Shown: positions 42,649 to 50,205 of the stretch, piece by piece | How the letters are laid out: each line of letters starts with the position of its first letter | Position numbering within the stretch: position 1 is the stretch's first letter | Assembly (NCBI RefSeq): GCF_001519055.1 | Contig: NZ_KQ954289.1 | Span: 1 to 64,000 of the forward strand | DNA length: 64,000 bases | Source of the DNA: Novosphingobium sp. Fuku2-ISO-50 | GTDB taxonomy: Bacteria > Pseudomonadota > Alphaproteobacteria > Sphingomonadales > Sphingomonadaceae | Direction: 5' to 3' | Position numbers and translations under genes: made by a program | Notes under the pieces: model-generated | Told to the model about the DNA's origin: nothing | Seen by the model: the letters and a program-made list of their open reading frames with translations, nothing else | The model's database searches: none

Positions 42649-43578
42649 ATGGCAAGCCCCCATTACGAACAGCAGTATCTTGATCTCATGCGGCGAATCT
42701 GGGCCGAGGGGGATGAACGCGTCGATCGGACGGGCGTGGGTACGCGGTCTGTGTTTGGCACCATGCTCCGGTTTGATCTGTCGAACGGTCAGATGCCGCT
42801 GCTGACGACGAAGCGCGTGTTCTGGAAAACCGCGACGCGCGAATTTCTGTGGTTCCTGACCGGCGATACCAATATCCGCGCGCTTTGTGCGCAAGGGGTC
42901 GAAATCTGGACCGACTGGCCGCTGGCACGGTATCGGCGCGAGACGGGCGAGGCCATCGACCGCGCCGTCTTTTCGCAGCGGATCGTCGAGGATGCCGATT
43001 TTGCCGCGCGCTGGGGCGATCTCGGACCCGTCTATGGCAAGCAATGGGTCGACTGGCCGGTTTACGAGCCTGCGGGGGAGGGTGTTTACCGTCGCCGCGC
43101 GCATGGGGTGAATCAGATCGCCGATCTCGTCCATGAGCTGCGCACCGATCCGGGCAGCCGGCGGCACATCGTCGAGGGATGGAATGTCGCAGAGCTTGAC
43201 GCCATGGCGCTGCCGCCGTGTCACAAGACCTATCAGTTCCATGTCGCCGATGGACGGCTGTCGGGCGTGCTCTATCAGCGCAGTTGCGACGTTGCGCTGG
43301 GGCTGCCGTTCAATTTGTGGGGCGCGGCGCTGTTCATCGCCATGCTGGCGCAGCAATGCGACCTTGTGCCTGGCGATCTGGTGTGGATGGGCGGCGATAC
43401 GCACCTCTATCGCAATCATGCCGATCTGGTCGAAGCGCAGATGGCGCGCCAGCCTGCGGGATCGCCCCGGCTCGAAATCCGGCGTCGGCCCGACAGCATT
43501 TTCGACTATGCGATCGAGGATTTCATCGTGCATGATTATCATCCGCAGGGCCATTTGGCGGCACCGGTTGCGGTATGA
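42649..43578 (+). CDS. thyA: Thymidylate synthase ThyA
   Basis: A 309-aa ThyA, which methylates dUMP to dTMP with methylene-tetrahydrofolate. The catalytic cysteine is in LPPCHKTYQFHV near residue 190. TKRVFWKTATREFLWFLTGD, YGKQWVDW and QRSCDVALGLPFNLW are all present, as is the HLYRNHADLVEAQ dUMP-binding segment. It is somewhat longer than E. coli ThyA because of an insert around GDERVDRTG and in the middle (about 95-150), as in many alphaproteobacteria. Confidence 0.96.
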   Translation: MASPHYEQQYLDLMRRIWAEGDERVDRTGVGTRSVFGTMLRFDLSNGQMPLLTTKRVFWKTATREFLWFLTGDTNIRALCAQGVEIWTDWPLARYRRETGEAIDRAVFSQRIVEDADFAARWGDLGPVYGKQWVDWPVYEPAGEGVYRRRAHGVNQIADLVHELRTDPGSRRHIVEGWNVAELDAMALPPCHKTYQFHVADGRLSGVLYQRSCDVALGLPFNLWGAALFIAMLAQQCDLVPGDLVWMGGDTHLYRNHADLVEAQMARQPAGSPRLEIRRRPDSIFDYAIEDFIVHDYHPQGHLAAPVAV

Positions 43579-43587
43579 CAGTGGCGA

Positions 43588-43616
43588 TTGACCATTGCGT
43601 ATTTGAGTAATATAAT
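43588..43616 (+). promoter_or_regulatory. Near-consensus sigma70 promoter before the BCKDH operon
   Basis: TTGACC (43588-43593), a 17-nt spacer and a perfect TATAAT (43611-43616) lie 69 nt upstream of the E1 alpha start. Perfect -10 hexamers are rare in this high-GC window, so strong vegetative transcription is likely. Confidence 0.75.
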
Positions 43617-43684
43617 TACGCCTGCCTAAAACAATAGGTCTTGCGCCGAGTCTCGGCGCGATGCCGTGGAGCAGGAATTTGGGG

Positions 43685-44980
43685 ATGACCAACGGCAATT
43701 TGCCAAGGCTGTCGCTGCATGTGCCGGAGCCGCCTTATCGGCCCGGTGCCCAGGTCGATTTTGCCACGCTGAAAGTGCCGCCCGCCGGTATGCAGCCGCG
43801 CCCCGACGAGACGTGCAGCGCGGTCGACACGCATCCGCTGTGCCTCGACATGGTGCGCGTGCTGGGCGAGGATCATCGCGCGCATGGGCCGTGGGATCCC
43901 GGGCTCGATGCTGCGACGCTGATCCGCATGTTGCGTCTCATGGCGCTGACCCGTGCGTTCGACGCGCGGATGGTGCGCGCGCAGCGGCAGGGCAAGACCA
44001 GCTTTTACATGAAATCGACCGGTGAAGAGGCGACGGCAGTGGCCACGGCGATGGCGCTGGCCGAGGATGACATGGTCTTTCCCAGCTATCGCCAGCAGGG
44101 CCTGTTCATTGCGCGCGGCTATCCCCTGGTGGAGATGGTCAACCAGATCTTTTCCAACCGCGCCGACAAGCTCAAAGGTCGGCAATTGCCGATCATGTAT
44201 TCGGCGCGCGAGCAGTCGATTTTCTCGATTTCGGGCAATCTTGCCACGCAGTATCCGCAAGCCGTCGGCTGGGCAATGGCGAGCGCGATCAAGGGCGACA
44301 GCCGCATCGCCAGCGCTTTCCTTGGCGAAGGATCGAGCGCGGAGGGCGATTTCCATTCCGCGCTGACGTTTGCCGCGGTCTACAACGCGCCGGTGGTGTT
44401 CAATCTGGTCAACAACCAGTGGGCCATATCGAGCTTTTCGGGCTTTGCCGGGGGCGAGCGCACGACGTTTGCGGCGCGTGCGATCGGCTATGGCATTGCC
44501 GGTCTGCGCATTGACGGCAACGATCCGCTGGCGGTGTTTGCTGCGGTGCGCTGGGCCGCCGATCGGGCGCGGGCCAATGCCGGGCCGACGCTGATCGAAC
44601 ATTTCACCTATCGCGCCGAGGGGCATTCGACGTCCGACGATCCCGGCCAATATCGCTCTGCCGCCGAAGGCACGCAATGGCCGCTGGGCGATCCGATCGA
44701 CCGGCTGATGCGGCATCTGATCGCGATCGGTGCGTGGGATGCCGGGCGGCAGGCGGCGATGGATGCGGAAGTCGATGCGCAAGTGCGCGCCGCCGTGCGC
44801 GCGGCAGAGGCCAACGGCACGCTCGGCCACGGGCTGCACCACCCGTTCCGCACGATGTTCGAAGACGTGTTCGAAACGCTGCCCTGGCACCTCGTCGAAC
44901 AGAGCCGCCAGGCGATCCATGAACGCCATGTCAAATGGCCCGAATGGAGCGACGATGCCGATGTGGGAGAGGGGCGATGA
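43685..44980 (+). CDS. bkdA1: Branched-chain 2-oxoacid dehydrogenase E1 alpha subunit
   Basis: A 431-aa thiamine-diphosphate-dependent E1 alpha of the branched-chain keto acid dehydrogenase complex, which decarboxylates the 2-oxo acids of Val, Leu and Ile. Marks are RAFDARMVRAQRQGKTSFYM, FPSYRQQGLFIARGY, the thiamine motif GEGSSAEGDFHSALTFAAVY through NNQWAIS, and the YRAEGHSTSDDPGQYR phosphorylation-loop-like region. The long N-terminal extension (residues 1-90) is typical of the Pseudomonas BkdA1 type. The ATG at 43685 follows AGGAA. It overlaps the E1 beta start by 4 nt. Confidence 0.93.
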   Translation: MTNGNLPRLSLHVPEPPYRPGAQVDFATLKVPPAGMQPRPDETCSAVDTHPLCLDMVRVLGEDHRAHGPWDPGLDAATLIRMLRLMALTRAFDARMVRAQRQGKTSFYMKSTGEEATAVATAMALAEDDMVFPSYRQQGLFIARGYPLVEMVNQIFSNRADKLKGRQLPIMYSAREQSIFSISGNLATQYPQAVGWAMASAIKGDSRIASAFLGEGSSAEGDFHSALTFAAVYNAPVVFNLVNNQWAISSFSGFAGGERTTFAARAIGYGIAGLRIDGNDPLAVFAAVRWAADRARANAGPTLIEHFTYRAEGHSTSDDPGQYRSAAEGTQWPLGDPIDRLMRHLIAIGAWDAGRQAAMDAEVDAQVRAAVRAAEANGTLGHGLHHPFRTMFEDVFETLPWHLVEQSRQAIHERHVKWPEWSDDADVGEGR

Positions 44981-46011
44981 GCGATCCGGCGCCAAGTGCC
45001 CGCCGCATGTCGATGATCGAGGCGATCAACGACGCGCTCGACGTGATGATGGCGCGCGATTGCGCCGTGATCGTGATGGGCGAAGATGTCGGCTATTTCG
45101 GCGGCGTATTCCGCGCCACGGCAGGCCTGCAAAAGAAATACGGCAAGACTCGCGTGTTCGACACGCCGATTTCGGAATGCGGGATCATCGGCGTGGCAGT
45201 GGGGATGGGGGCCTATGGCTTGCGCCCGGTGCCCGAGATCCAGTTTGCCGATTATATCTATCCCGGCCTCGATCAGCTCGTCTCCGAAGCGGCGCGGCTG
45301 CGCTATCGCTCGGCGGGCGAATTTACCGCGCCGATGACGGTGCGAACCCCGTTTGGCGGCGGGATTTTCGGCGGCCAGACTCACAGCCAGAGCCCCGAAG
45401 CGCTGTTTACCCATGTCGCGGGGCTGAAAACCGTGGTGCCGAGCACGCCATACGATGCCAAGGGCCTGTTGATCGCCGCGATCGAGGACAATGACCCGGT
45501 GATCTTCTTCGAGCCCAAGCGGCTCTATAACGGCCCGTTCAACGGCCATTACGACGAACCGGCGATACCCTGGGCGCGCCATCCCGACAGTCTGGTCCCC
45601 GCAGGGCATTATCGTGTGCCGCTGGGGCAGGCACGCATCGTGCGCGCGGGCGAGGCGGTAACCGTGCTGGCATACGGCACGATGGTCCATGTCGCGCGCG
45701 AAGTTGCCGAGCGGCAGGGCATCGACGCCGAAGTGATCGATTTGCGCACGCTGGTCCCGCTCGACATCACGACGATCGAAGCCTCGGTAAACAAGACCGG
45801 CAAATGCCTGATCGTCCACGAAGCGACGCGTACCGGCGGGTTTGGCGCCGAATTGTCAGCGCTGGTGCAGGAGCGTTGTTTCCATGCGCTCGAAGCGCCG
45901 ATCGAGCGTGTCACCGGCTTTGACACGCCGTATCCCCACAGCCTCGAATGGGCCTATTTTCCGGGCCCTGTGCGGATCGGCGAGGCGTTTGCCCGCCTGA
46001 TCGCCGCCTGA
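44977..46011 (+). CDS. bkdA2: Branched-chain 2-oxoacid dehydrogenase E1 beta subunit
   Basis: A 344-aa E1 beta subunit with a transketolase-type pyrimidine-binding domain. MGEDVGYFGGVFRATAGLQK, DTPISECGIIGVAVGMGAYG, EIQFADYIYPGLDQLVSEAA and RTPFGGGIFGGQTHSQSPEA are all typical of the branched-chain type, and the C-terminal domain has HEATRTGGFGAEL. The ATG overlaps the E1 alpha stop (ATGA). E2 follows 29 nt after its stop. Confidence 0.94.
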   Translation: MSDPAPSARRMSMIEAINDALDVMMARDCAVIVMGEDVGYFGGVFRATAGLQKKYGKTRVFDTPISECGIIGVAVGMGAYGLRPVPEIQFADYIYPGLDQLVSEAARLRYRSAGEFTAPMTVRTPFGGGIFGGQTHSQSPEALFTHVAGLKTVVPSTPYDAKGLLIAAIEDNDPVIFFEPKRLYNGPFNGHYDEPAIPWARHPDSLVPAGHYRVPLGQARIVRAGEAVTVLAYGTMVHVAREVAERQGIDAEVIDLRTLVPLDITTIEASVNKTGKCLIVHEATRTGGFGAELSALVQERCFHALEAPIERVTGFDTPYPHSLEWAYFPGPVRIGEAFARLIAA

Positions 46012-46040
46012 TCCCTCTTTGCAGCACGGATGAAAGCGTC

Positions 46041-47267
46041 ATGAGCCGCTATACGTTCCGCCTTCCCGACATCGGCGAGGGCATTGCCGAAGCCGAAATC
46101 GTCGCCTGGCATGTCCGCATCGGCGATTGGGTCGCCGAAGACGGTCGGCTTGCCGATGTCATGACCGACAAGGCCACGGTCGAAATGGAAAGCCCGGTTG
46201 CGGGCCGCGTGATCGAACTGGCGGGCGAGGAGGGCGATCGCGTGGCGATCGGAGCGCCGCTGGTGGTGATCGAGACCGAGGATGAGGCTGTAGCGGCCGC
46301 GCCCGAACCAACACCCGCGCCAAGACCCGCGCCAACACCGGAATCGACGCCTGTGGTTACCCCGGAGCCTGTTGCCCCGGAGCCGAAAGCCACGTCTGCC
46401 GTGCGCGTGCTGGCGAGCCCGGCCGTGCGCGCGCGGGCGCATGATCTCGGCATCGATCTCGCCCGCGTGCAGCCCGGTCCCGAGGGGCGCGTGCGTCATG
46501 GCGATCTCGATGCCTATATCGCCTACAACGCGGGCGGCTTCGCTCCGGCGGGGGCAAGGCGCGCCGATGAAGCGATCAAGGTGATCGGGCTGCGTCGCCG
46601 CATTGCCGAAAACATGGCCGCGTCAAAGCGCCACATCCCGCATTTTTCCTATGTCGAGGAAATCGACGTGACCGAGCTTGAGCGGCTGCGCGCCGAGCTT
46701 AACACAGCGCATGCCGCGCGGGGCAAGCTGACGCTCCTGCCGTTCCTGATCACGGCGATCTGCCACGCCGTGCCCGATTTTCCGATGATCAACGCGCGGT
46801 ATGATGATGAGGCGGGCGTGGTCACGCGGCACGGCGCGGTGCATCTCGGGCTGGCGACGCAGACTCCGGGCGGGTTGATGGTGCCGGTGATCCGCGATGC
46901 GCAGGATCGCAACTTGTGGCAACTCGCGCGTGAAATCGGGCGGCTGGCCGACGCGGCGCGCGGCGCCACGATTGCGGCGGGCGAGATGTCCGGTTCGACG
47001 CTGACGCTTACCAGCCTCGGGCCCCTCGGCGGGGTGGCGACGACGCCGGTGATCAATCGGCCCGAAGTCGCGATCATCGGCCCCAACCGGATCATCGAGC
47101 GGCCGATGTTCATACCCGACGGGCTCGGCGGCGAACGCCTGGCCAAACGCAAGCTGATGAACCTGTCGATCAGTTGCGACCATCGCGTGGTCGACGGCTG
47201 GGACGCGGCAAGCTTTGTGCAGGCCTTGCGGCGCATGCTTGAAGCGCCGTCACTCCTCCTGATTTAG
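46041..47267 (+). CDS. bkdB: Branched-chain 2-oxoacid dehydrogenase E2 (lipoamide acyltransferase)
   Basis: A 408-aa E2. It has one N-terminal lipoyl domain with the lipoylated lysine in VMTDKATVEMESP (residue about 43), a Pro/Ala-rich linker, a peripheral subunit-binding domain (LASPAVRARAHDLGIDLARV, near residue 125), and the catalytic acyltransferase domain ending SISCDHRVVDGWDAASFVQA, with the active-site His and Asp. No E3 dihydrolipoamide dehydrogenase follows, so E3 must come from elsewhere. Its TAG stop overlaps the stop codon of the convergent gene by 2 nt. Confidence 0.94.
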   Translation: MSRYTFRLPDIGEGIAEAEIVAWHVRIGDWVAEDGRLADVMTDKATVEMESPVAGRVIELAGEEGDRVAIGAPLVVIETEDEAVAAAPEPTPAPRPAPTPESTPVVTPEPVAPEPKATSAVRVLASPAVRARAHDLGIDLARVQPGPEGRVRHGDLDAYIAYNAGGFAPAGARRADEAIKVIGLRRRIAENMAASKRHIPHFSYVEEIDVTELERLRAELNTAHAARGKLTLLPFLITAICHAVPDFPMINARYDDEAGVVTRHGAVHLGLATQTPGGLMVPVIRDAQDRNLWQLAREIGRLADAARGATIAAGEMSGSTLTLTSLGPLGGVATTPVINRPEVAIIGPNRIIERPMFIPDGLGGERLAKRKLMNLSISCDHRVVDGWDAASFVQALRRMLEAPSLLLI

Positions 47268-47815
47268 CGCACCACACCGCGATAGGCGATTTGTCCGGTG
47301 TCACCCTGTACGCGCCAGCGCACCTGGGTCACATCGCCGGGCAAGGCGTGGCGCCAGCCGCCGCCTTCGTGAATCACAAGATCGGCAAGCAGGCCCCAGC
47401 TGCGCCCATCGTCGACCGAGACCTCTTCGTCGGGGAAGCCGGTGCCCGCCTGAAACGCGATGCTGCGCGGCACCGGGTTGGTCACGGTAAAGCCTGCGGG
47501 GTCGCCGCCGCGCCAGCTGACCACGAAGACCAGGCGATCACCCGAATGAAGCGAGCCGACGTGTTCGAGCACACGCGCGGTCCGCCCGCCCGGCGCCGGC
47601 TCAAGGCGTTCGACAAAGACGTCGCCAGCCAGATGGATGCCAACCAGATGGATAGGGGCCGGACGGGCCGCATTGCCCGCGTTATGGCGGGCGGAAGGAT
47701 TGCTCGCCGCAAGCGCCGCCACAGGGGCTGCCCCCGCCAATATCCACAAGGTCTTTCGCAATGCCAAGATTGTGCCCCCAAACCATATTTTGCGCGGTTT
47801 TTCATGGCATGCCAT
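47264..47815 (-). CDS. Exported protein of unknown function
   Basis: About 183 aa with a hydrophobic leader (LRKTLWILAGAAPVAALAAS) and a beta-rich mature part: GDRLVFVVSWRGGDPAGFTV, TNPVPRSIAFQAGTGFPDEE, VSVDDGRSWG and VTQVRWRVQGDTGQIAYRGV. This recalls the short DUF11-like or Ig-like periplasmic proteins of sphingomonads, but no function is known. The ATG at 47813-47815 was used; a TTG at about 47770 behind GGGGG is a possible shorter start with a better-placed signal peptide. It is convergent with bkdB, with overlapping stop codons. Confidence 0.7.
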   Translation of the reverse strand: MACHEKPRKIWFGGTILALRKTLWILAGAAPVAALAASNPSARHNAGNAARPAPIHLVGIHLAGDVFVERLEPAPGGRTARVLEHVGSLHSGDRLVFVVSWRGGDPAGFTVTNPVPRSIAFQAGTGFPDEEVSVDDGRSWGLLADLVIHEGGGWRHALPGDVTQVRWRVQGDTGQIAYRGVVR

Positions 47816-47901
47816 GGCAAAGATCCGGTTAACGCGGCGGTCGGACCGTGCCGGTTTCCCGGGGCGTCGGGGTCGCATCGAAAAAACTTTATGGAGCTTT
47901 G

Positions 47902-47930
47902 TTGACAGGTCCGATGTCGTGCCATAGAGG
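47902..47930 (+). promoter_or_regulatory. Promoter of the tRNA-Asp pair
   Basis: TTGACA (47902-47907), a 17-nt spacer and TAGAGG (47925-47930) end 20 nt before the first tRNA-Asp. The consensus -35 and correct spacing support it; the -10 is weak. Confidence 0.6.
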
Positions 47931-47950
47931 GCCGGCTCCCAAGCGGGAAC

Positions 47951-48027
47951 GCGGGTGTAGCTCAGTTGGTTAGAGTGCCGGCCTGTCACGCCGGAGGTCG
48001 CGGGTTCGAGCCCCGTCACTCGCGCCA
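47951..48027 (+). tRNA. tRNA-Asp (GTC), copy 1
   Basis: A 77-nt cloverleaf. GCGGGTG pairs with CACTCGC in the acceptor (one G-T pair), the anticodon loop is CTGTCAC (GTC), the T-arm is CGGGG-type with TTCGAGC, and the CCA is encoded. Confidence 0.97.
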
Positions 48028-48059
48028 TTCATCGCTTCGGGAAACAAAACCATGGCTGC

Positions 48060-48136
48060 GCGGGTGTAGCTCAGTTGGTTAGAGTGCCGGCCTGTCACGC
48101 CGGAGGTCGCGGGTTCGAGCCCCGTCACTCGCGCCA
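48060..48136 (+). tRNA. tRNA-Asp (GTC), copy 2
   Basis: Identical over all 77 nt to the copy at 47951-48027, 32 nt downstream. Both are probably processed from one transcript. Confidence 0.97.
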
Positions 48137-48217
48137 TGGTTGCCAAATGGTCCTTCGAACCAGACGTCTTTCAGAGCGCCAGTTCGCTCCCAGGCGCCCT
48201 TCAGGGTGCCGCCTCAC

Positions 48218-48448
48218 TCAGCGCCAGCGGCCGGTTTCCATCCAGATCAGAAATCGCCGCAGCGGCAAAAGCCAGATCGTGCCCAGCACGATATAGGCCA
48301 CCATCTGCGCCAGCACCGGCAGCGCGCCGATCGCCCCGGCGAGATGCGCCACCAGCCCGACATAGATCGCCAAAGCGCCCAGCAGCGCCAATATGCCCAC
48401 CGGCTTGCGCCAGGTGGGGCGCCGGTCGTCGATACGGGTCTCGATCAT
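48218..48448 (-). CDS. DUF2842 family small membrane protein
   Basis: A 76-aa protein with two transmembrane helices (VGILALLGALAIYVGLVAHL and MVAYIVLGTIWLLPLRRFLI) preceded by PTWRKP and ending WMETGRWR, the hallmark ends of the alphaproteobacterial DUF2842 family. Its ATG overlaps the 5-FCL stop by 4 nt (ATGA). Function unknown. Confidence 0.87.
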   Translation of the reverse strand: MIETRIDDRRPTWRKPVGILALLGALAIYVGLVAHLAGAIGALPVLAQMVAYIVLGTIWLLPLRRFLIWMETGRWR

Positions 48449-49068
48449 GACGTCGTGCTTTCAAATGGGCCATAGAGCCGCGTCGGGGTGATCACGGCGG
48501 CGAGCGGTCGATCATGCGGCTCGCGCGGCAATGTCTCGACGAGCTGGCAATCCCAGGCGAGCCCGATCGCGGTCGTGCCCGGATGCGCCGCCAGCCAGCG
48601 GTCATAATGTCCGCCGCCCTGGCCCAGTCGTCCGCCATCGGCGGTAAAGCCGACCAGCGGCACGAACAGGACATCCGGGATCAGCGCGGGCGCCGGGGCT
48701 GCCGGTTGCGGAACACCGTAAGGGCCGGGTTCGAGCAATTCGTCGAGATGGGGCGAATCCCACTGGCGAAAGACCATGGCGCTGTCGCGGCTGGAAAACC
48801 AGGGCAGGGCGATGCGGTGCCCGGCCTCGTGAAAATGGCGCGCATAGCCCAGCGCAGGCGCTTCGCCATGCGCGGCGACATAGAGCCCGATCGTCGCGTC
48901 GGCAGGAACGAGGGCGCCCAGCGTGGCGGGCGGGCGCATCAGCACGAGCGCGCGGATCCGGGGGTTGAGCGCTTCGACATGCGCGCGGCGCGCGACGCGC
49001 AAGGCTTTGCGCAGCGCCGGTTTGGAAAAGGCCGGGTCGGTCGGATTGGCGTCTTCGCCTTCGCTCAC
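48445..49068 (-). CDS. 5-formyltetrahydrofolate cyclo-ligase
   Basis: A 207-aa 5-FCL (YgfA/Fau), which converts 5-formyl-THF to methenyl-THF with ATP. Marks are KPALRKALRVARRAHVEALN near the N-terminus, DVLFVPLVGFTADGGRLGQG followed by GGHYDRWLA, and the C-terminal PLAAVITPTRLY. The start is GTG (49066-49068). It lies downstream of the 6S RNA and zapA, the order also found in gammaproteobacteria. Confidence 0.92.
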   Translation of the reverse strand: MSEGEDANPTDPAFSKPALRKALRVARRAHVEALNPRIRALVLMRPPATLGALVPADATIGLYVAAHGEAPALGYARHFHEAGHRIALPWFSSRDSAMVFRQWDSPHLDELLEPGPYGVPQPAAPAPALIPDVLFVPLVGFTADGGRLGQGGGHYDRWLAAHPGTTAIGLAWDCQLVETLPREPHDRPLAAVITPTRLYGPFESTTS

Positions 49069-49119
49069 CGGTCTTGTCGTCCTCTGCTCGAATGCCGGAT
49101 GGAATTGCCATGGAGAAAG

Positions 49120-49280
49120 GGTGACGGGCCCACCATGGGTCGTTTGCTCGGAAAATCCTCTGACGCGTCGACGTCAGGTGGGGACCGTGTGTCCCGGACC
49201 AGAGTCCGGGCCAGGGACAGCCCCCAAGGATTGCTTATAGCCTCAGGGATGTTCATGCGGCTCGTGCCGGGCAGAACCCG
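49120..49280 (-). ncRNA. ssrS: 6S RNA (ssrS)
   Basis: The 224-nt gap between zapA and the 5-FCL gene contains, on the minus strand, a long imperfect hairpin. ATCCCTGA pairs near TCAGAGGAT, a central asymmetric bubble follows, then GGGG/CCCC, TGTCCC/GGGACA and an apical CCGGAC-TCT-GGTCCGG stem. A closing GACGGG/CCCGTC stem can extend the rod. This shape and the zapA-6S-5-FCL order are diagnostic of 6S RNA, which binds sigma70 RNA polymerase. The ends are approximate. Confidence 0.7.
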
Positions 49281-49292
49281 TCGTCTGCCTAT

Positions 49293-49685
49293 TTAGGGTT
49301 GCTCGCCCGAATGCTCAAGTCGTGCGGCAAGCTTTTCCACCCGATCGGCCAAAGCCGCGACGCGCGCCAGCACTTCGGGCGCGATTTCCGCCGCTGACGA
49401 GGCTGGTTTTGGCGCCGGTTCGGGTGCGGGGGGCGGCGTCGGTGCGGCTGCGGGCTCAGGCGCGGGGGCGTTTTGCAAGGTGTGCAGTTCGTCCGCCAGC
49501 ATCAGCGCCGCGACCAGCAACATGCGCGCTTCGGTCTGCCCCTGGCCGAGGCCGAGCTTGCTCACGCGCTCATCGATCATGCCCGCCAGCAGGCGAAGAT
49601 GCGGCTCCTCGTCGGTTCCGACCGAAATGACATGGTTGCGCCCGCCGATGGTCAGCGCAACATTGCGGTTCGTTCGGTTGCTCAT
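49293..49685 (-). CDS. zapA: Cell division protein ZapA
   Basis: A 130-aa ZapA, an FtsZ-ring-associated protein. The N-terminal globular domain (NVALTIGGRNHVISVGTDEE, HLRLLAGMIDERVSKLG) and the following helix MLLVAALMLADELHTLQ are typical. A Pro/Ala-rich spacer (residues about 73-97) separates a C-terminal coiled coil. The ATG overlaps the upstream coiled-coil gene stop by 4 nt. Confidence 0.9.
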   Translation of the reverse strand: MSNRTNRNVALTIGGRNHVISVGTDEEPHLRLLAGMIDERVSKLGLGQGQTEARMLLVAALMLADELHTLQNAPAPEPAAAPTPPPAPEPAPKPASSAAEIAPEVLARVAALADRVEKLAARLEHSGEQP

Positions 49686-49909
49686 GGCTTTTGCGGCAGA
49701 TTGGCGAGCAACAGGTCAAGCTGTTGCAATTCGCTGCTGACGGTGTCCTTGAGTCGGCGGTGACGCGCCCTGAGCGCGGCCATTTCGGCCAATTCCGCCT
49801 CGCGCGCCGTGGCCGCATGTTCGAGCCGGTCAAGCGCCAGCTCGATCCGGCCCAAATCGTTCTGCAAACTTTCGTGTTGCAGGATTCCGTTCTGGCTTTG
49901 GGTGGTCAT
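49682..49909 (-). CDS. Small coiled-coil protein upstream of zapA
   Basis: A 75-aa protein, nearly all predicted coiled coil (DLGRIELALDRLEHAATARE, AELAEMAALRARHRRLKDTV). It overlaps zapA by 4 nt, so it is co-translated. Small coiled-coil genes at this place are common in alphaproteobacteria (DUF4164-like). A divisome role is inferred from position only. Confidence 0.78.
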   Translation of the reverse strand: MTTQSQNGILQHESLQNDLGRIELALDRLEHAATAREAELAEMAALRARHRRLKDTVSSELQQLDLLLANLPQKP

Positions 49910-50205
49910 GCCTGTGTGGCTAGCACATCGTCCGGTCGGCGCAAGCGCTCACGGGGCCTGTCGGGGGATGGGTCGGGGGATGGGGGTCGCGACACGGTCC
50001 GGCGATCTGCGGACGATTGACAGCGCAGACGTATTTCCGCCAATGCATAGGAATGCAGGGGCCCAAAAGCGCACGGGATGGCCGGGCGCGCCTGATGGTC
50101 CCGGACACGGCCTTGACGGGGGTGGCGCCCTGTCCCAAGAGGCCGGTGCCGAATCAGTCCGGCCCCTGCGGCAGGTCCGCGCTCTAGAAGGTTGCTCGTC
50201 CAGGT
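49910..50205. other. Intergenic region upstream of tkt
   Basis: A divergent region of about 300 nt between the zapA operon and transketolase. It contains tandem GGGGGATGGG-like runs at about 49970-49985 and a TTGACA at about 50018 without a convincing -10 partner. No gene is seen. Confidence 0.4.

Noticed and set aside
47951..48136. tRNA-Asp pair as an integration site of a mobile element
   Set aside because: No integrase gene or direct repeat of a tRNA 3' end beyond the two complete tRNA copies was found nearby.
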